From the NCBI GenBank assembly GCA_016935935.1, contig JAFGPZ010000014.1:1-16727 (forward strand): a stretch of DNA of 16,727 bases, in the 5' to 3' direction. Of the stretch, positions 1-7,679 are shown in pieces. Below the pieces are notes generated by a model that saw only the letters and a list, made by a program, of their open reading frames with translations, did not search any database and was not told the DNA's origin. Origin of the DNA: Deltaproteobacteria bacterium (GTDB lineage Bacteria; Desulfobacterota; Syntrophia; Syntrophales; UBA2210). Each line of letters begins with the position of its first letter. The stretch's first letter is position 1. Made by a program: the position numbers and the translations under genes.

Positions 1-170
1 GCCAGAAAGATACTTTTTTCGTATTTCATTGCCGATTCCAAGGCATGTATCGACTTTTCCCTCCCCACAAAAAGTGGCACAATCATGTGGGGAAAGATTA
101 CCACGTCTCTAAGTGGCAGCAATGGAACGATGATTTTATTGTTTTTTTCTTCTTCATTTATATTAAACAT
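1..170 (-). CDS. lon: Lon protease, N-terminal fragment (cut by window edge)
   Basis: Only the first 56 codons lie in the window; the gene continues past base 1. After an acidic, lysine-rich start the protein reads [15 protein letters not shown], then [10 protein letters not shown] and LESAMK. This is the conserved opening of the Lon substrate-binding (LAN) domain, so this is the ATP-dependent serine protease that degrades misfolded and regulatory proteins in the cytoplasm. The ATG at 168-170 lies 8 bases after the clpX stop, and the ribosome binding site is poor (GGGAT). Translation probably depends on coupling to clpX. The position directly after clpP-clpX is the classical tig-clpP-clpX-lon order. 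ATPase and protease domains cannot be judged here. Confidence 0.93.
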   Translation of the reverse strand, partial: MFNINEEEKNNKIIVPLLPLRDVVIFPHMIVPLFVGREKSIHALESAMKYEKSIFL

Positions 171-178
171 TTTGTTTT

Positions 179-1474
179 CTATCCCGTTTTTTCCCGCTCT
201 TTATCGTCTTCGAGCTTATCTTGCGTTTCATAAACCAGTATTGGTATTTCTTTATCAACTACCACATCCTCATTTATCAGGCATTCCTTTACCCCTTCTT
301 TTGAAGGGATATCGTACATGATGTCGAGCATGATATTTTCCAAAATTGCCCGTAGACCTCTGGCGCCCGATTTTCTTGCTGAAGAGAGCCTTGCAATCTC
401 TCTCAAGGCTCCCCCTGTGAAGGTGAGCTTGACATCTTCGAGGGCAAACATCTTCTTGTACTGCTGCACTATGGAATTCTTGGGCTCCACGAGTATCTTA
501 ACAAGATCGTCTTCAGTCAGATCGTATAGCGTGGCTATTACCGGCAGACGCCCAACAAATTCGGGTATGAGTCCGTATTTCAAAAGGTCCTCCGGCTGAA
601 TATCTACAAGCGTTTCGCCGATGTTTCTCTCATTTTTGCTCTTAACATCGGCTCCAAATCCCATGGAGCTGACGCCGATTCTCTTTTCAATTATATTGCC
701 CAACCCGTTAAAGGCGCCGCCGCATATGAAAAGTATATCCGTTGTGTCCACCTGTATAAATTCCTGCTGTGGGTGTTTTCTCCCTCCCTTGGGAGGAATA
801 TTGGCCAATGTACCTTCTATTATTTTCAGAAGCGCCTGTTGCACCCCCTCGCCAGATACGTCTCTGGTAATGGAGGGATTTCCATCCTTTCTTGATATCT
901 TATCAATCTCATCGATATATACAATACCATGCGATGCCTTTTGGACATCGTAATCGGAATTCTGCAAAAGACTCAAGATGATATTCTCAACATCTTCGCC
1001 AACATAACCGGCTTCTGTCAATGTTGTTGCGTCAGCGATCGTGAAAGGAACATTGAGCATCCGTGCCAGTGTCTTGGCCAGGAGAGTCTTTCCCGATCCT
1101 GTCGGTCCAATGAGGAGTATGTTGCTCTTTTGAAGCTCCACACCGTCGCCTTTACTGACTGTGTCTGAAAAAATCCTCTTATAGTGATTATACACAGCAA
1201 CAGACAGCATTTTTTTTGACTGTTCCTGTCCCACCACATACTGATCAAGAAACTTTTTAATTTCCCTGGGTGACGGAATTTCATTGGAAAGATCTTCGGC
1301 CCCTCTTAAGTCTTCCTCTTCTTCTACAATGCACCGGCAAAGTTCTATACATTCATCACATATATAAGCGGAGGGACCGGCTACAAGTTTCCGTACTTCC
1401 TTTTGCGTCTTGCCGCAAAAGGAGCACACAAGCATCCTGTCTCCAGTCTCACTTATTCTGCTTTTTTTGCTCAT
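179..1474 (-). CDS. clpX: ClpX, ATPase subunit of the ClpXP protease
   Basis: A 431-residue AAA+ unfoldase that selects substrates and threads them into ClpP. The N-terminal zinc-binding domain has C17, C20, C39 and C42. Walker A GPTGSGKT is at 123-130, the GYVG pore loop at 156-159, Walker B with D188/E189, the RKH loop at 232-234, the arginine finger R309 in EFVGRLP, and sensor 2 in GARGLR at 370-375. The ClpP-docking loop reads MGF (271-273) instead of the usual IGF. The ATG start is supported by an AGGAG sequence 7 bases upstream that lies inside clpP; the two genes overlap by 26 bases, implying translational coupling. Length and all motifs are normal for the family. Confidence 0.98.
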   Translation of the reverse strand: MSKKSRISETGDRMLVCSFCGKTQKEVRKLVAGPSAYICDECIELCRCIVEEEEDLRGAEDLSNEIPSPREIKKFLDQYVVGQEQSKKMLSVAVYNHYKRIFSDTVSKGDGVELQKSNILLIGPTGSGKTLLAKTLARMLNVPFTIADATTLTEAGYVGEDVENIILSLLQNSDYDVQKASHGIVYIDEIDKISRKDGNPSITRDVSGEGVQQALLKIIEGTLANIPPKGGRKHPQQEFIQVDTTDILFICGGAFNGLGNIIEKRIGVSSMGFGADVKSKNERNIGETLVDIQPEDLLKYGLIPEFVGRLPVIATLYDLTEDDLVKILVEPKNSIVQQYKKMFALEDVKLTFTGGALREIARLSSARKSGARGLRAILENIMLDIMYDIPSKEGVKECLINEDVVVDKEIPILVYETQDKLEDDKEREKTG

Positions 1475-2081
1475 GATTATCTCCTGCTTTCTTAACCAGT
1501 TCCCTCTTCTCGATTACTTCGTCTATAATCCCATAATTCTTGGCCTGCTCGCTCGTCATGAAAAAATCTCTATCCGTATCCTGCTCTATTTTACTCATAG
1601 ACTGGCCTGTATGTTTTGCCAGTATCGCATTCAAGTCCTGTTTCAGTCTCAAAATTTCCTTTGCCTGAATACCAATATCAGTTGCCTGCCCCTGGAATCC
1701 CCCCAGAGGTTGATGTATCAATATGCGTGAGTTGGGAAGAGCTATCCTTCTGCCTTTTTCGCCCGCTCCGAGAAGCAGTGCTCCCATACTTGCCGCCTGC
1801 CCCATACAAACGGTACAGACCGGAGGTTTTATATACTGCATGGTATCATAAATTGCGAGCCCCGAACTTACAAGCCCCCCCGGTGAATTAAGGTAGAAAA
1901 ATATTTCCTTATCGGGATCATCTGACTCTAAATAGAGCATCTGAGCTATAATGAGATTTGCCACCTCATCATTAATAGCTGTGCCGAGAAAAATAATCCT
2001 GTCCTTCAGCAGACGGGAAAATATGTCAAATGCCCGTTCTCCCCTGCCGTCCTGTTCGATTACCATTGGAACTAGAGTCAC
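1449..2081 (-). CDS. clpP: ClpP, proteolytic subunit
   Basis: A 210-residue serine peptidase that forms the tetradecameric barrel partnering ClpX. The catalytic triad is visible: S98 in GQAASMG, H123 in LIHQPLGG and D172 in DTDRDFF. The protein starts [10 protein letters not shown], which corresponds to the mature N terminus of E. coli ClpP, so there is essentially no propeptide. The start codon is GTG. It is chosen because AAGGAG lies 10 bases upstream and because GTGA overlaps the TGA stop of tig by 4 bases, a typical coupled junction. The C-terminal tail after about residue 195 is lysine-rich and probably disordered. Confidence 0.98.
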   Translation of the reverse strand: MTLVPMVIEQDGRGERAFDIFSRLLKDRIIFLGTAINDEVANLIIAQMLYLESDDPDKEIFFYLNSPGGLVSSGLAIYDTMQYIKPPVCTVCMGQAASMGALLLGAGEKGRRIALPNSRILIHQPLGGFQGQATDIGIQAKEILRLKQDLNAILAKHTGQSMSKIEQDTDRDFFMTSEQAKNYGIIDEVIEKRELVKKAGDNHEQKKQNK

Positions 2082-3385
2082 TCTTTCCCATCTCCTTTTG
2101 GACTGTTTTTACTCGTTTTTTTAATCTTAGCATGTTCCACAAGATAATCGATCGTTTTTTGCGTCACCATCTCGTCTTTCATGCGTTCTTTTACGCCATC
2201 CTGCTGTGATGCTTTAACACCGGTCCCGATCTCATTCATTCTCTCTTCCAGTTCTTTCTCGGCGCATGTTATCGATTCCTTCTCGGCAATCTTGCTCAGA
2301 ATGATGGATGCCTTGACCGTTTTTTCTGCCTGATCCTTAAAATTGTCGTGAATCTTTGAACTTATTTTAATGGCCTCTTCCGGTTTCATGCCATTATTTA
2401 CCAGATGGTTCTGCGCGTTGAGCATCATAATGTATATCTGTCTTTCCACATAAGCCTCAGGAACTTGAAAATCATTTTTTTCTATAATCCTGTCTATAAG
2501 CTGACTTTCCAGTTCTGATTTTACTTTTCTCTTTTCTTCATCTTCAATGGACTTTTTCACATCTTCCTCAAATTCCTTTATGGTTTCATATTTTTCAAAG
2601 TTCTTGAGAAAGTCTTTGTCTACCTTTGGCAGGATTCTTTCCCGGATATCTTTCACACTAACAGAGAAGACACATTCCTTACCTGCTGCTTTTTTTATCT
2701 GGAAGTTTTCAGGTAAGGTGATTCTAATCTCCTTTTGATCTCCCTTCTTGACTCCTATCAGGCGTTCTTCGAAATCCCCGAAGAATGACTTTGAACCAAT
2801 TTGAAGAGTATAATCCTCTGAAGTAAGTTCTTTCTGAACCTCACCGTCGATACTCCCTGTGAAATCTATTGCAACAAAATCATCTTTCTTTACAGGCCGG
2901 TCTTCCTTTACTTCTTCAAGGGTGCTATAAATCTCCCGTATCTGATCGATTCTCTCGGTTATACTCTCAGTGGTTACCTTGATATCCCTCTTTTCTATTT
3001 CAATACCAATATAATCCTTAGGGTCGACTACCGGCTCAACTTCAACAGTTGCCGTAAATTGAAAATCCTGGTCATGATTTATACCATCTTGTTCGATGAT
3101 CGGCTTGTCAACAGGGATTATATCATTTTCTCTGATAGCGTCGGAGTAATACTTCGTAACGATGTTCGATACAGTTTCATCCTCAGCCTGATCTTTATAA
3201 TATATTTCCAGAACCTTCCTGGGAGTTTTCCCGGCCCTGAAACCTTTAATTTTAGCTTTTTTACCTATTCTTTTGTATGCCATATCCAGTTCTTCAGACA
3301 CGGTGGTCCAGGGAATATCGAATGATAAAATTCTCTTTACGGGATTACTCTCTTCAATTTTTACGGGAGATGTTGTGCCGCTCAC
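2078..3385 (-). CDS. tig: Trigger factor, ribosome-associated chaperone
   Basis: A 435-residue chaperone that binds nascent chains at the ribosome exit tunnel. The ribosome-docking signature GFRAGK is at 48-53 within the N-terminal domain. A FKBP-type prolyl isomerase domain lies roughly at 165-247 (it opens with [13 protein letters not shown]), followed by the long helical substrate-cradling C-terminal domain. The start is GTG, chosen because AAGGAG lies 8 bases upstream and no suitable ATG precedes the conserved N-terminal domain. tRNA-Leu ends 28 bases upstream with no terminator between, so tig is probably transcribed from the tRNA promoter and released by tRNA 3' processing. The stop overlaps the clpP start by 4 bases. 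Confidence 0.97.
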   Translation of the reverse strand: MSGTTSPVKIEESNPVKRILSFDIPWTTVSEELDMAYKRIGKKAKIKGFRAGKTPRKVLEIYYKDQAEDETVSNIVTKYYSDAIRENDIIPVDKPIIEQDGINHDQDFQFTATVEVEPVVDPKDYIGIEIEKRDIKVTTESITERIDQIREIYSTLEEVKEDRPVKKDDFVAIDFTGSIDGEVQKELTSEDYTLQIGSKSFFGDFEERLIGVKKGDQKEIRITLPENFQIKKAAGKECVFSVSVKDIRERILPKVDKDFLKNFEKYETIKEFEEDVKKSIEDEEKRKVKSELESQLIDRIIEKNDFQVPEAYVERQIYIMMLNAQNHLVNNGMKPEEAIKISSKIHDNFKDQAEKTVKASIILSKIAEKESITCAEKELEERMNEIGTGVKASQQDGVKERMKDEMVTQKTIDYLVEHAKIKKTSKNSPKGDGKE

Positions 3386-3413
3386 TATTATAGCTCCTTG
3401 TCATTTTTTTAAG

Positions 3414-3499
3414 TGGTGCGAGAGAGGGGAGTCGAACCCCTATCCGCAAAGCGGGCTGGATCCTAAGTCCAGTGCGTCTTCCAGTTCCGCCACTCTCGC
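3414..3499 (-). tRNA. tRNA-Leu(UAG)
   Basis: An 86-base class II tRNA with encoded CCA. The acceptor stem GCGAGAG pairs with CTCTCGC; the anticodon stem CTGGA/TCCAG encloses loop CTTAGGA with anticodon UAG at 3465-3463; the long variable arm CCGC-TTT-GCGG and T loop TTCGACT are intact. Discriminator A followed by CCA ends at 3414. It reads CUA and, by wobble, other CUN codons. Confidence 0.97.
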
Positions 3500-3518
3500 C
3501 AAGCTCGAGAACACTACT

Positions 3519-3547
3519 TATATATTAACTGTAACCTTAATTGTCAA
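3519..3547 (-). promoter_or_regulatory. Promoter of tRNA-Leu (and probably tig-clpP-clpX-lon)
   Basis: Read on the minus strand, TTGACA (3547-3542) is followed after 17 bases by TATATA (3524-3519). Transcription would start near 3512, giving a leader of about 13 bases before the mature tRNA end at 3499. The perfect -35 and optimal spacing make this the strongest sigma70-type promoter in the window. No other convincing promoter separates it from tig. Confidence 0.75.
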
Positions 3548-3577
3548 CATTGAAAGCTGAGTGGAAAAACAGGTGTG

Positions 3578-3600
3578 ACGCACAGGTAAGCCTGCTGCGT
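3578..3600 (-). terminator. Hairpin downstream of tRNA-Pro, possible weak terminator
   Basis: ACGCACAGG (3578-3586) and CCTG-C-TGCGT (3591-3600) form a 9-bp stem with a single bulged base and a 4-base loop. On the minus strand, a run of five T follows only 8 bases after the stem, so it is not a canonical terminator. It lies between tRNA-Pro and the tRNA-Leu promoter, where a tRNA-Pro terminator would be expected. Confidence 0.3.
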
Positions 3601-3604
3601 TTAG

Positions 3605-3642
3605 CTATAATGTTATGCTCTCGCAAAAGTCAAACATTATAG
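3605..3642. repeat. Perfect 10-bp inverted repeat between tRNA-Leu and tRNA-Pro
   Basis: CTATAATGTT (3605-3614) and its exact reverse complement AACATTATAG (3633-3642) are 18 bases apart. Three further outer positions can pair (T-A, A-T, G-T wobble). Each arm contains a TATAAT-like hexamer, but I find no good -35 for either. It could be an operator, a hairpin, or a small relic element; the sequence does not decide. Confidence 0.6.
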
Positions 3643-3681
3643 TTATGAATAATGGTATACGTTATGGAATTTGTTGATAAC

Positions 3682-3758
<77 letters not shown>

Positions 3759-3772
3759 ACTATACGTTAATG

Positions 3773-3825
3773 AGTGGGGACACTACCACCTATTATATTA
3801 TCCTGTCAAGGGGCTTGTCCCCACT
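3773..3825. repeat. 10-bp terminal inverted repeat enclosing a small AT-rich segment upstream of tRNA-Pro
   Basis: AGTGGGGACA (3773-3782) is repeated exactly in inverse as TGTCCCCACT (3816-3825), 33 bases apart. The outer arm ends one base beyond the TAA stop of the ComEA-like gene, and the inner arm ends 14 bases from tRNA-Pro. The arms resemble the GGGGACA/TGTCCCC units I recall from palindromic repeats in deltaproteobacterial genomes, some linked to IS200-like (RAYT) transposases. That link is from memory and unproven here. Confidence 0.6.
3792..3820 (-). promoter_or_regulatory. Candidate promoter of tRNA-Pro
   Basis: On the minus strand, TATAAT (3797-3792) lies 27 bases before the expected start at about 3785 and the mature tRNA at 3758. 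The hexamer 17 bases upstream is GGACAA, a poor -35, and it falls inside the inverted-repeat arm. A better TTGACA (3809-3804) is spaced wrongly for this -10. tRNA-Pro may instead be read through from the lysC operon. Confidence 0.3.
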
Positions 3826-3826
3826 A

Positions 3827-4435
3827 TTAACTTTCCCCAACAAAAATGTGTTCTTGTATGCGCTCATACTTCTTTGACCCAAGGCCATTGATTGTTTTCA
3901 GATCTTCTTTTTTTGAAAAACTACCCTTTGTCCGGCGACTTTCGATTATTGCCTCTGCTGTTTGCAATCCTATTCCCGGAATAAGAAGCAGCTCTTCTAT
4001 CTCTGCATTATTGACATCGATTGGCACATCCAGAGCAAGCCTCGTTCGGTCATCCATCTTTTCTATCATTAGATATGGAAAAACGCGATGGATTACTATT
4101 CTGTCACCTTCTACAATGATTCGGTGAAGCAGTCTTTCATCAATGCCATTTTTATCAGTAATACCAACCGCCATAAACAGCTGATCTATATTTACCTTCC
4201 CGGAGGGTAAAATATAAATCCCCCGCCTGCCTGTTTCCCCGGATATCTCTGCCATGGAACTATCAGTGGATTCGTATTCATTATAGGGAAGTATAATTTG
4301 CGAAGGAACGTAAAATGATTCCCCTATCAGCTTTACTATACATATAAGTGCGACGGCAGAGGCGATCATACATGCGCCATAAAGCTGCCCGGCGCAATGG
4401 TTTTCATTTTTCTTTATCCAGCTCAAATGCATCAT
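3827..4435 (-). CDS. ComEA-like helix-hairpin-helix protein, single membrane anchor
   Basis: About 202 residues. Near the N terminus, after a lysine-containing stretch, there is one hydrophobic segment (about residues 19-36, including [14 protein letters not shown]), suggesting an inner-membrane anchor with the rest outside the cytoplasm. A middle region (about 70-115, from [13 protein letters not shown] to VEGDRIVIH) looks like a diverged SLBB/beta-grasp domain. Residues about 137-196 form the ComEA-type double helix-hairpin-helix domain, with VDVNNAE-like, [13 protein letters not shown] and [12 protein letters not shown] elements. Such domains bind DNA non-specifically; ComEA takes part in DNA uptake, but no other com genes are seen. 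The start is uncertain: an in-frame TTG lies at 4453, and I prefer the paired ATGs at 4435/4432; neither has a clear ribosome binding site. The start lies inside lysC, and this is the last gene of the operon. Confidence 0.85.
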   Translation of the reverse strand: MMHLSWIKKNENHCAGQLYGACMIASAVALICIVKLIGESFYVPSQIILPYNEYESTDSSMAEISGETGRRGIYILPSGKVNIDQLFMAVGITDKNGIDERLLHRIIVEGDRIVIHRVFPYLMIEKMDDRTRLALDVPIDVNNAEIEELLLIPGIGLQTAEAIIESRRTKGSFSKKEDLKTINGLGSKKYERIQEHIFVGES

Positions 4436-5627
4436 GAAGTACCCGGACGGCAAGTTCAGTATATTTTCGCTTAATTACACAAGATATCTTTATTTCGGAC
4501 GTACTGATCATCATGATATTTATACCCTCGTTCGCAAGTGCTGAAAACATTCTTGAAGCAACGCCTGAATGGCTTTTCATGCCAAGACCTATCACGGACA
4601 CCTTCGATATCTTCTCATCGCAATCTATATTTCCTGCCTCAATATCCTTTGCGACTGCATCGAGAATATTCCTTACCTCATCAACATCTTTCCTCGAAAC
4701 GGTGAAGGTCAAATCGGCGTAACCCTCGACACTCGCATTTTGAATAATCATATCTACTATTATATTACGATCGGATATGGGCGTGAAGATCTTTTCAGCC
4801 ACCCCCGGTTGATCAGGTACATGGCTGATAGTTATCTTTGCCTGATCCTTATCACACGTTACTCCTGAAACAAGTTCTTTTTCCATATCGCCATTCTCCT
4901 TAGTTACTAACGTCCCGCTTCCGTCATTAAAGGAAGACCTTACATATATGGGAACATTATACAGTTTACCCAATTCCACTGAACGATGCTGCAATACTTT
5001 AGCCCCCGCACTGGCCAGTTCCATCATCTCTTCGTAGGTTATCTTCTTTAATTTCCTCGCTTTTTCATAAATGTTGGGATCTGTGGTGTAAACACCGTCA
5101 ACATCTGTAAATATTTCACAATAATCCGCCTTCAGAGCAGCCGCTATTGCAACGGCGCTCGTATCAGACCCTCCCCTTCCCAGGGTTGTAATATCACCCT
5201 TATCATCAATTCCCTGAAATCCGGCGACTATTATTATTTTCCCCTCTTTCAGTTCTCTGTGAATGATATCTGTTTCAATCTTATGTATTCTCGCATTTTT
5301 GTGGTTTCCATCTGTCAGTATTCTTATCTGTGATCCAAGAAAAGATTTTGCAGGATATCCGATTTTCTTCAATATCATTGCAAGCAGCGATATCGTAACC
5401 TGCTCTCCAGTGGATATCAGCGAATCATATTCCCTATCGTCAGGATGGTTATCCGTTGCTGCTTCCGCCAGATGTATAAGTCTATCCGTTTCGCCAGCCA
5501 TGGCGGAAAGCACAACTACAATATCATTCCCCGCATCTTTAACCCGTGCAACCTTATGGGCCACATTTAGAATCTTTTCTCTGTCTCCAACAGAAGTTCC
5601 ACCATATTTCTGAACAATTAAAGCCAC
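4404..5627 (-). CDS. lysC: Aspartate kinase
   Basis: A 407-residue monofunctional aspartokinase that phosphorylates L-aspartate, the first step to lysine, threonine, methionine and diaminopimelate. The kinase signature KYGGTSVG is at 7-14, the phosphate-binding GRGGSDT at 150-156, and FTDVDGVYTTDP follows at 173-184. Two ACT domains occupy roughly 263-400, including the MISTSEIKIS element (373-382) typical of lysine/threonine-sensitive enzymes, so feedback inhibition is likely. The start is GTG, with AAGGAGG 10 bases upstream and a 10-base overlap with the tsaE end. Length matches the Gram-negative and Gram-positive monofunctional class of about 405 residues. Confidence 0.97.
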   Translation of the reverse strand: MALIVQKYGGTSVGDREKILNVAHKVARVKDAGNDIVVVLSAMAGETDRLIHLAEAATDNHPDDREYDSLISTGEQVTISLLAMILKKIGYPAKSFLGSQIRILTDGNHKNARIHKIETDIIHRELKEGKIIIVAGFQGIDDKGDITTLGRGGSDTSAVAIAAALKADYCEIFTDVDGVYTTDPNIYEKARKLKKITYEEMMELASAGAKVLQHRSVELGKLYNVPIYVRSSFNDGSGTLVTKENGDMEKELVSGVTCDKDQAKITISHVPDQPGVAEKIFTPISDRNIIVDMIIQNASVEGYADLTFTVSRKDVDEVRNILDAVAKDIEAGNIDCDEKISKVSVIGLGMKSHSGVASRMFSALANEGINIMMISTSEIKISCVIKRKYTELAVRVLHDAFELDKEK

Positions 5628-6106
5628 TCGCTGGAAGCCTCCTTACTTATTTTTTTTATTATTTCGCGTCCATTATCACCCTTGCACGAGATTGCAATTT
5701 TCCTCTTTCTTTCGTCATGGTGCTTTAAATGTATAAATATCGAATCTGACGGGATTATATCGTCGATCTTTTCTGCCCATTCGACGACGGCTACTCCTCT
5801 ACCGAAGAAATATTCCTCATACCCCAGATCTTCAAGGTCTTCCGGCCCGGCGAGCCTGTAAAGATCCAGATGATAGAATGGTATCCTCCCGCTGTATTCA
5901 TTGACGAGTGTGAATGTGGGACTCGTTACACAGAAATCCCCCGACACTCCCAAACCTCTGGCAATTCCCCCGGCAATACATGTCTTTCCTGAACCCAGAT
6001 CGCCAATAAGCGCAACGACATCTCCTTCCCGAAGATTTCTACCTATGACAACTCCAATATTAATTGTGTCGTCAACGTTATTTGAAATGAGCTCTACCTT
6101 CGTCAT
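5618..6106 (-). CDS. tsaE: TsaE, ATPase for tRNA threonylcarbamoyladenosine synthesis
   Basis: A 162-residue P-loop protein that cycles the TsaB-TsaD complex in making t6A37 on ANN-decoding tRNAs. Walker A GDLGSGKT is at 35-42, the family motif TSPTFTLVNEY at 61-71, YHLDLYRL at 78-85, and the VVEWAEK element at 107-113 with the conserved E109/W110. The ATG is embedded in an ATGA overlap with the acpS stop, and the Shine-Dalgarno sequence is weak, so expression is probably coupled to acpS. The lysine-rich C-terminal tail overlaps the lysC start by 10 bases. Confidence 0.96.
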   Translation of the reverse strand: MTKVELISNNVDDTINIGVVIGRNLREGDVVALIGDLGSGKTCIAGGIARGLGVSGDFCVTSPTFTLVNEYSGRIPFYHLDLYRLAGPEDLEDLGYEEYFFGRGVAVVEWAEKIDDIIPSDSIFIHLKHHDERKRKIAISCKGDNGREIIKKISKEASSEWL

Positions 6107-6480
6107 CTTTCTGTTATTACGATGGCCATTGCCGTTGTGTCTGTGTGGGATATACTTACGTGAGCATTCTTAACATCTCTGGTTCTGACGTATTCCCCTG
6201 ACTTACCATGAAATTCCAACTCAGGATTGCCCCTGTTATCGTTTATTATCTCAATCTCTCTGAGATTCACACCACCAGATATCCCTATACCAAGGCATTT
6301 CAAAAAGGCCTCTTTGGCAGCGAACCTTCCCGCGTAATGCCGTGCCGGCATGGCATTGTTTTCACAGAATTTGATTTCTCTGTCAGAGAAGGCCCTCTCC
6401 AGGAATTTTATTCGCCATTTTTTAATTATTCCGTCAATTCGGGCAATATCGACAAGATCGATCCCAATACCATCTATCAT
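6103..6480 (-). CDS. acpS: Holo-[acyl-carrier-protein] synthase
   Basis: A 125-residue trimeric phosphopantetheinyl transferase that moves 4'-phosphopantetheine from CoA to apo-ACP. The magnesium-binding aspartate D8 lies in GIGIDLVDI, the second ligand E57 in RFAAKEAF, and the conserved VSISHT motif at 108-113. The folP stop and this start overlap by one base (TAATG), and GAGG lies 11 bases upstream. The enzyme consumes CoA, which depends on pantothenate made through PanB, encoded divergently in the same window; whether this proximity matters is unknown. Confidence 0.97.
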   Translation of the reverse strand: MIDGIGIDLVDIARIDGIIKKWRIKFLERAFSDREIKFCENNAMPARHYAGRFAAKEAFLKCLGIGISGGVNLREIEIINDNRGNPELEFHGKSGEYVRTRDVKNAHVSISHTDTTAMAIVITER

Positions 6481-7679
6481 TATGGCTCTGACCTCACAAT
6501 GGCATCGGTCATACGGGACACCCCTTTGAAGAAGCCCACATCGTGCACTCTAACTATATTGGCACCGTTCATTATGGCTGCCGTTACAGTTGCCGCTGTC
6601 CCATCAAGACGATCAGCAGCAGGCTTACCCGTTACCGAACCAATGAAAGCCTTACGGGAAGTTCCCACCAGTATCGGCCTTCCAAGAGATTTAAGCTCTT
6701 TCAGACGTCTTATAATAACATTGTTATCAATTGCCCTCTTTCCGAAACCGATTCCTGGATCAATAATAATATTATCCCTGTCTATTCCCGCTGACTCTGC
6801 AGCCTCAATCCTTTCATCGAGAAATCTCGTTACCTCTTCCATTACCGACAAATATGATATATCCCCAGCCTGCATAGTTTTCGGCACACCTCTCATGTGC
6901 ATCAAAATAACAGGAACCCCATAATGTGCCGCCACCTCGGCCATGTTTTGATCATTACGCATTGCACTTATGTCATTTATTATCTCTGCTCCCGATTCTA
7001 AGGCTTCACGGGCAACATCAGCCTTCATTGTGTCCACGGAAATCGGGACGCCTATGGTGTTTTTAAGCTCCTTGACCAGGGGAATTACTCGCCTCAATTC
7101 CTCTTTCAGCATTACTGGATCCGAGCCCGGTCTTGAAGATTCACCCCCGATATCGATAATATCAGCGCCCATCTGCACCAGATTAAGGGCATATTGTACG
7201 GCATCTTTCAGGTTTCTCAATATGCCCCCGTCAGAAAACGAATCGGGAGTCACATTTACAATTCCCATTATAAGCGTTCTTTCACCGATATGAATTTCCC
7301 GTACCGGTGTCTTGAGAATGAAAGTACTTCTATTCAGGTTTGAAACGATCTTTCTGATATCTTCTGCAACTTTACTCAGATTAAAGGGCTGAGGGGACAA
7401 TTTATCGGCAAATTTCTCAATCTGCTTAAGGCTGCCCATGATAATCGCATCGGTCTTCTCTACGGTGCATCCAACGACGCCCCTGGCTACGGCTACGTCA
7501 CCTCCGATTGAAAGCATCTCCTGCTTCATGATGTTAGCCACTTTGCATTCAATCCCTTCAAGAAAAAGGTTAAGGGACTCCATCTTAGGAGCCATTGACT
7601 CGGCCCCATATGGAGCGACACCTATTCTTTGCAGCTCTTCTCTTGCTTCAATGGCCGATGCTATCTGAAGATATCTCAT
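6480..7679 (-). CDS. folP: Dihydropteroate synthase with N-terminal extension
   Basis: A 399-residue enzyme that joins p-aminobenzoate to hydroxymethyl-dihydropterin diphosphate in folate synthesis. The catalytic TIM barrel starts near residue 130: [15 protein letters not shown] at 138-152, [15 protein letters not shown] at 171-185, DPGIGFGK at 307-314, GTSRK at 339-343 and RVHD at 377-380. Classical FolP is about 280 residues, so about 120 extra residues precede the barrel. These include RGVVGC and [12 protein letters not shown] near 66-86 and read as a real folded region; similar long forms are known in deltaproteobacteria and clostridia. The ATG overlaps the ftsH stop (ATGA). The ribosome binding site is weak. 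Confidence 0.95.
   Translation of the reverse strand: MRYLQIASAIEAREELQRIGVAPYGAESMAPKMESLNLFLEGIECKVANIMKQEMLSIGGDVAVARGVVGCTVEKTDAIIMGSLKQIEKFADKLSPQPFNLSKVAEDIRKIVSNLNRSTFILKTPVREIHIGERTLIMGIVNVTPDSFSDGGILRNLKDAVQYALNLVQMGADIIDIGGESSRPGSDPVMLKEELRRVIPLVKELKNTIGVPISVDTMKADVAREALESGAEIINDISAMRNDQNMAEVAAHYGVPVILMHMRGVPKTMQAGDISYLSVMEEVTRFLDERIEAAESAGIDRDNIIIDPGIGFGKRAIDNNVIIRRLKELKSLGRPILVGTSRKAFIGSVTGKPAADRLDGTAATVTAAIMNGANIVRVHDVGFFKGVSRMTDAIVRSEP

Noticed and set aside
3273..3560. Plus-strand reading frame of 95 residues with a GESNPYPQSGLDPKSSA-like stretch
   Set aside because: This is the well-known artefact of translating the antisense of a tRNA-Leu gene; it overlaps the tig start and the tRNA promoter and has no ribosome binding site.
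6208..6924. 238-residue plus-strand frame opposite acpS and folP
   Set aside because: Entirely antisense to two clear genes with conserved motifs; composition is low-complexity and no family is recognisable.
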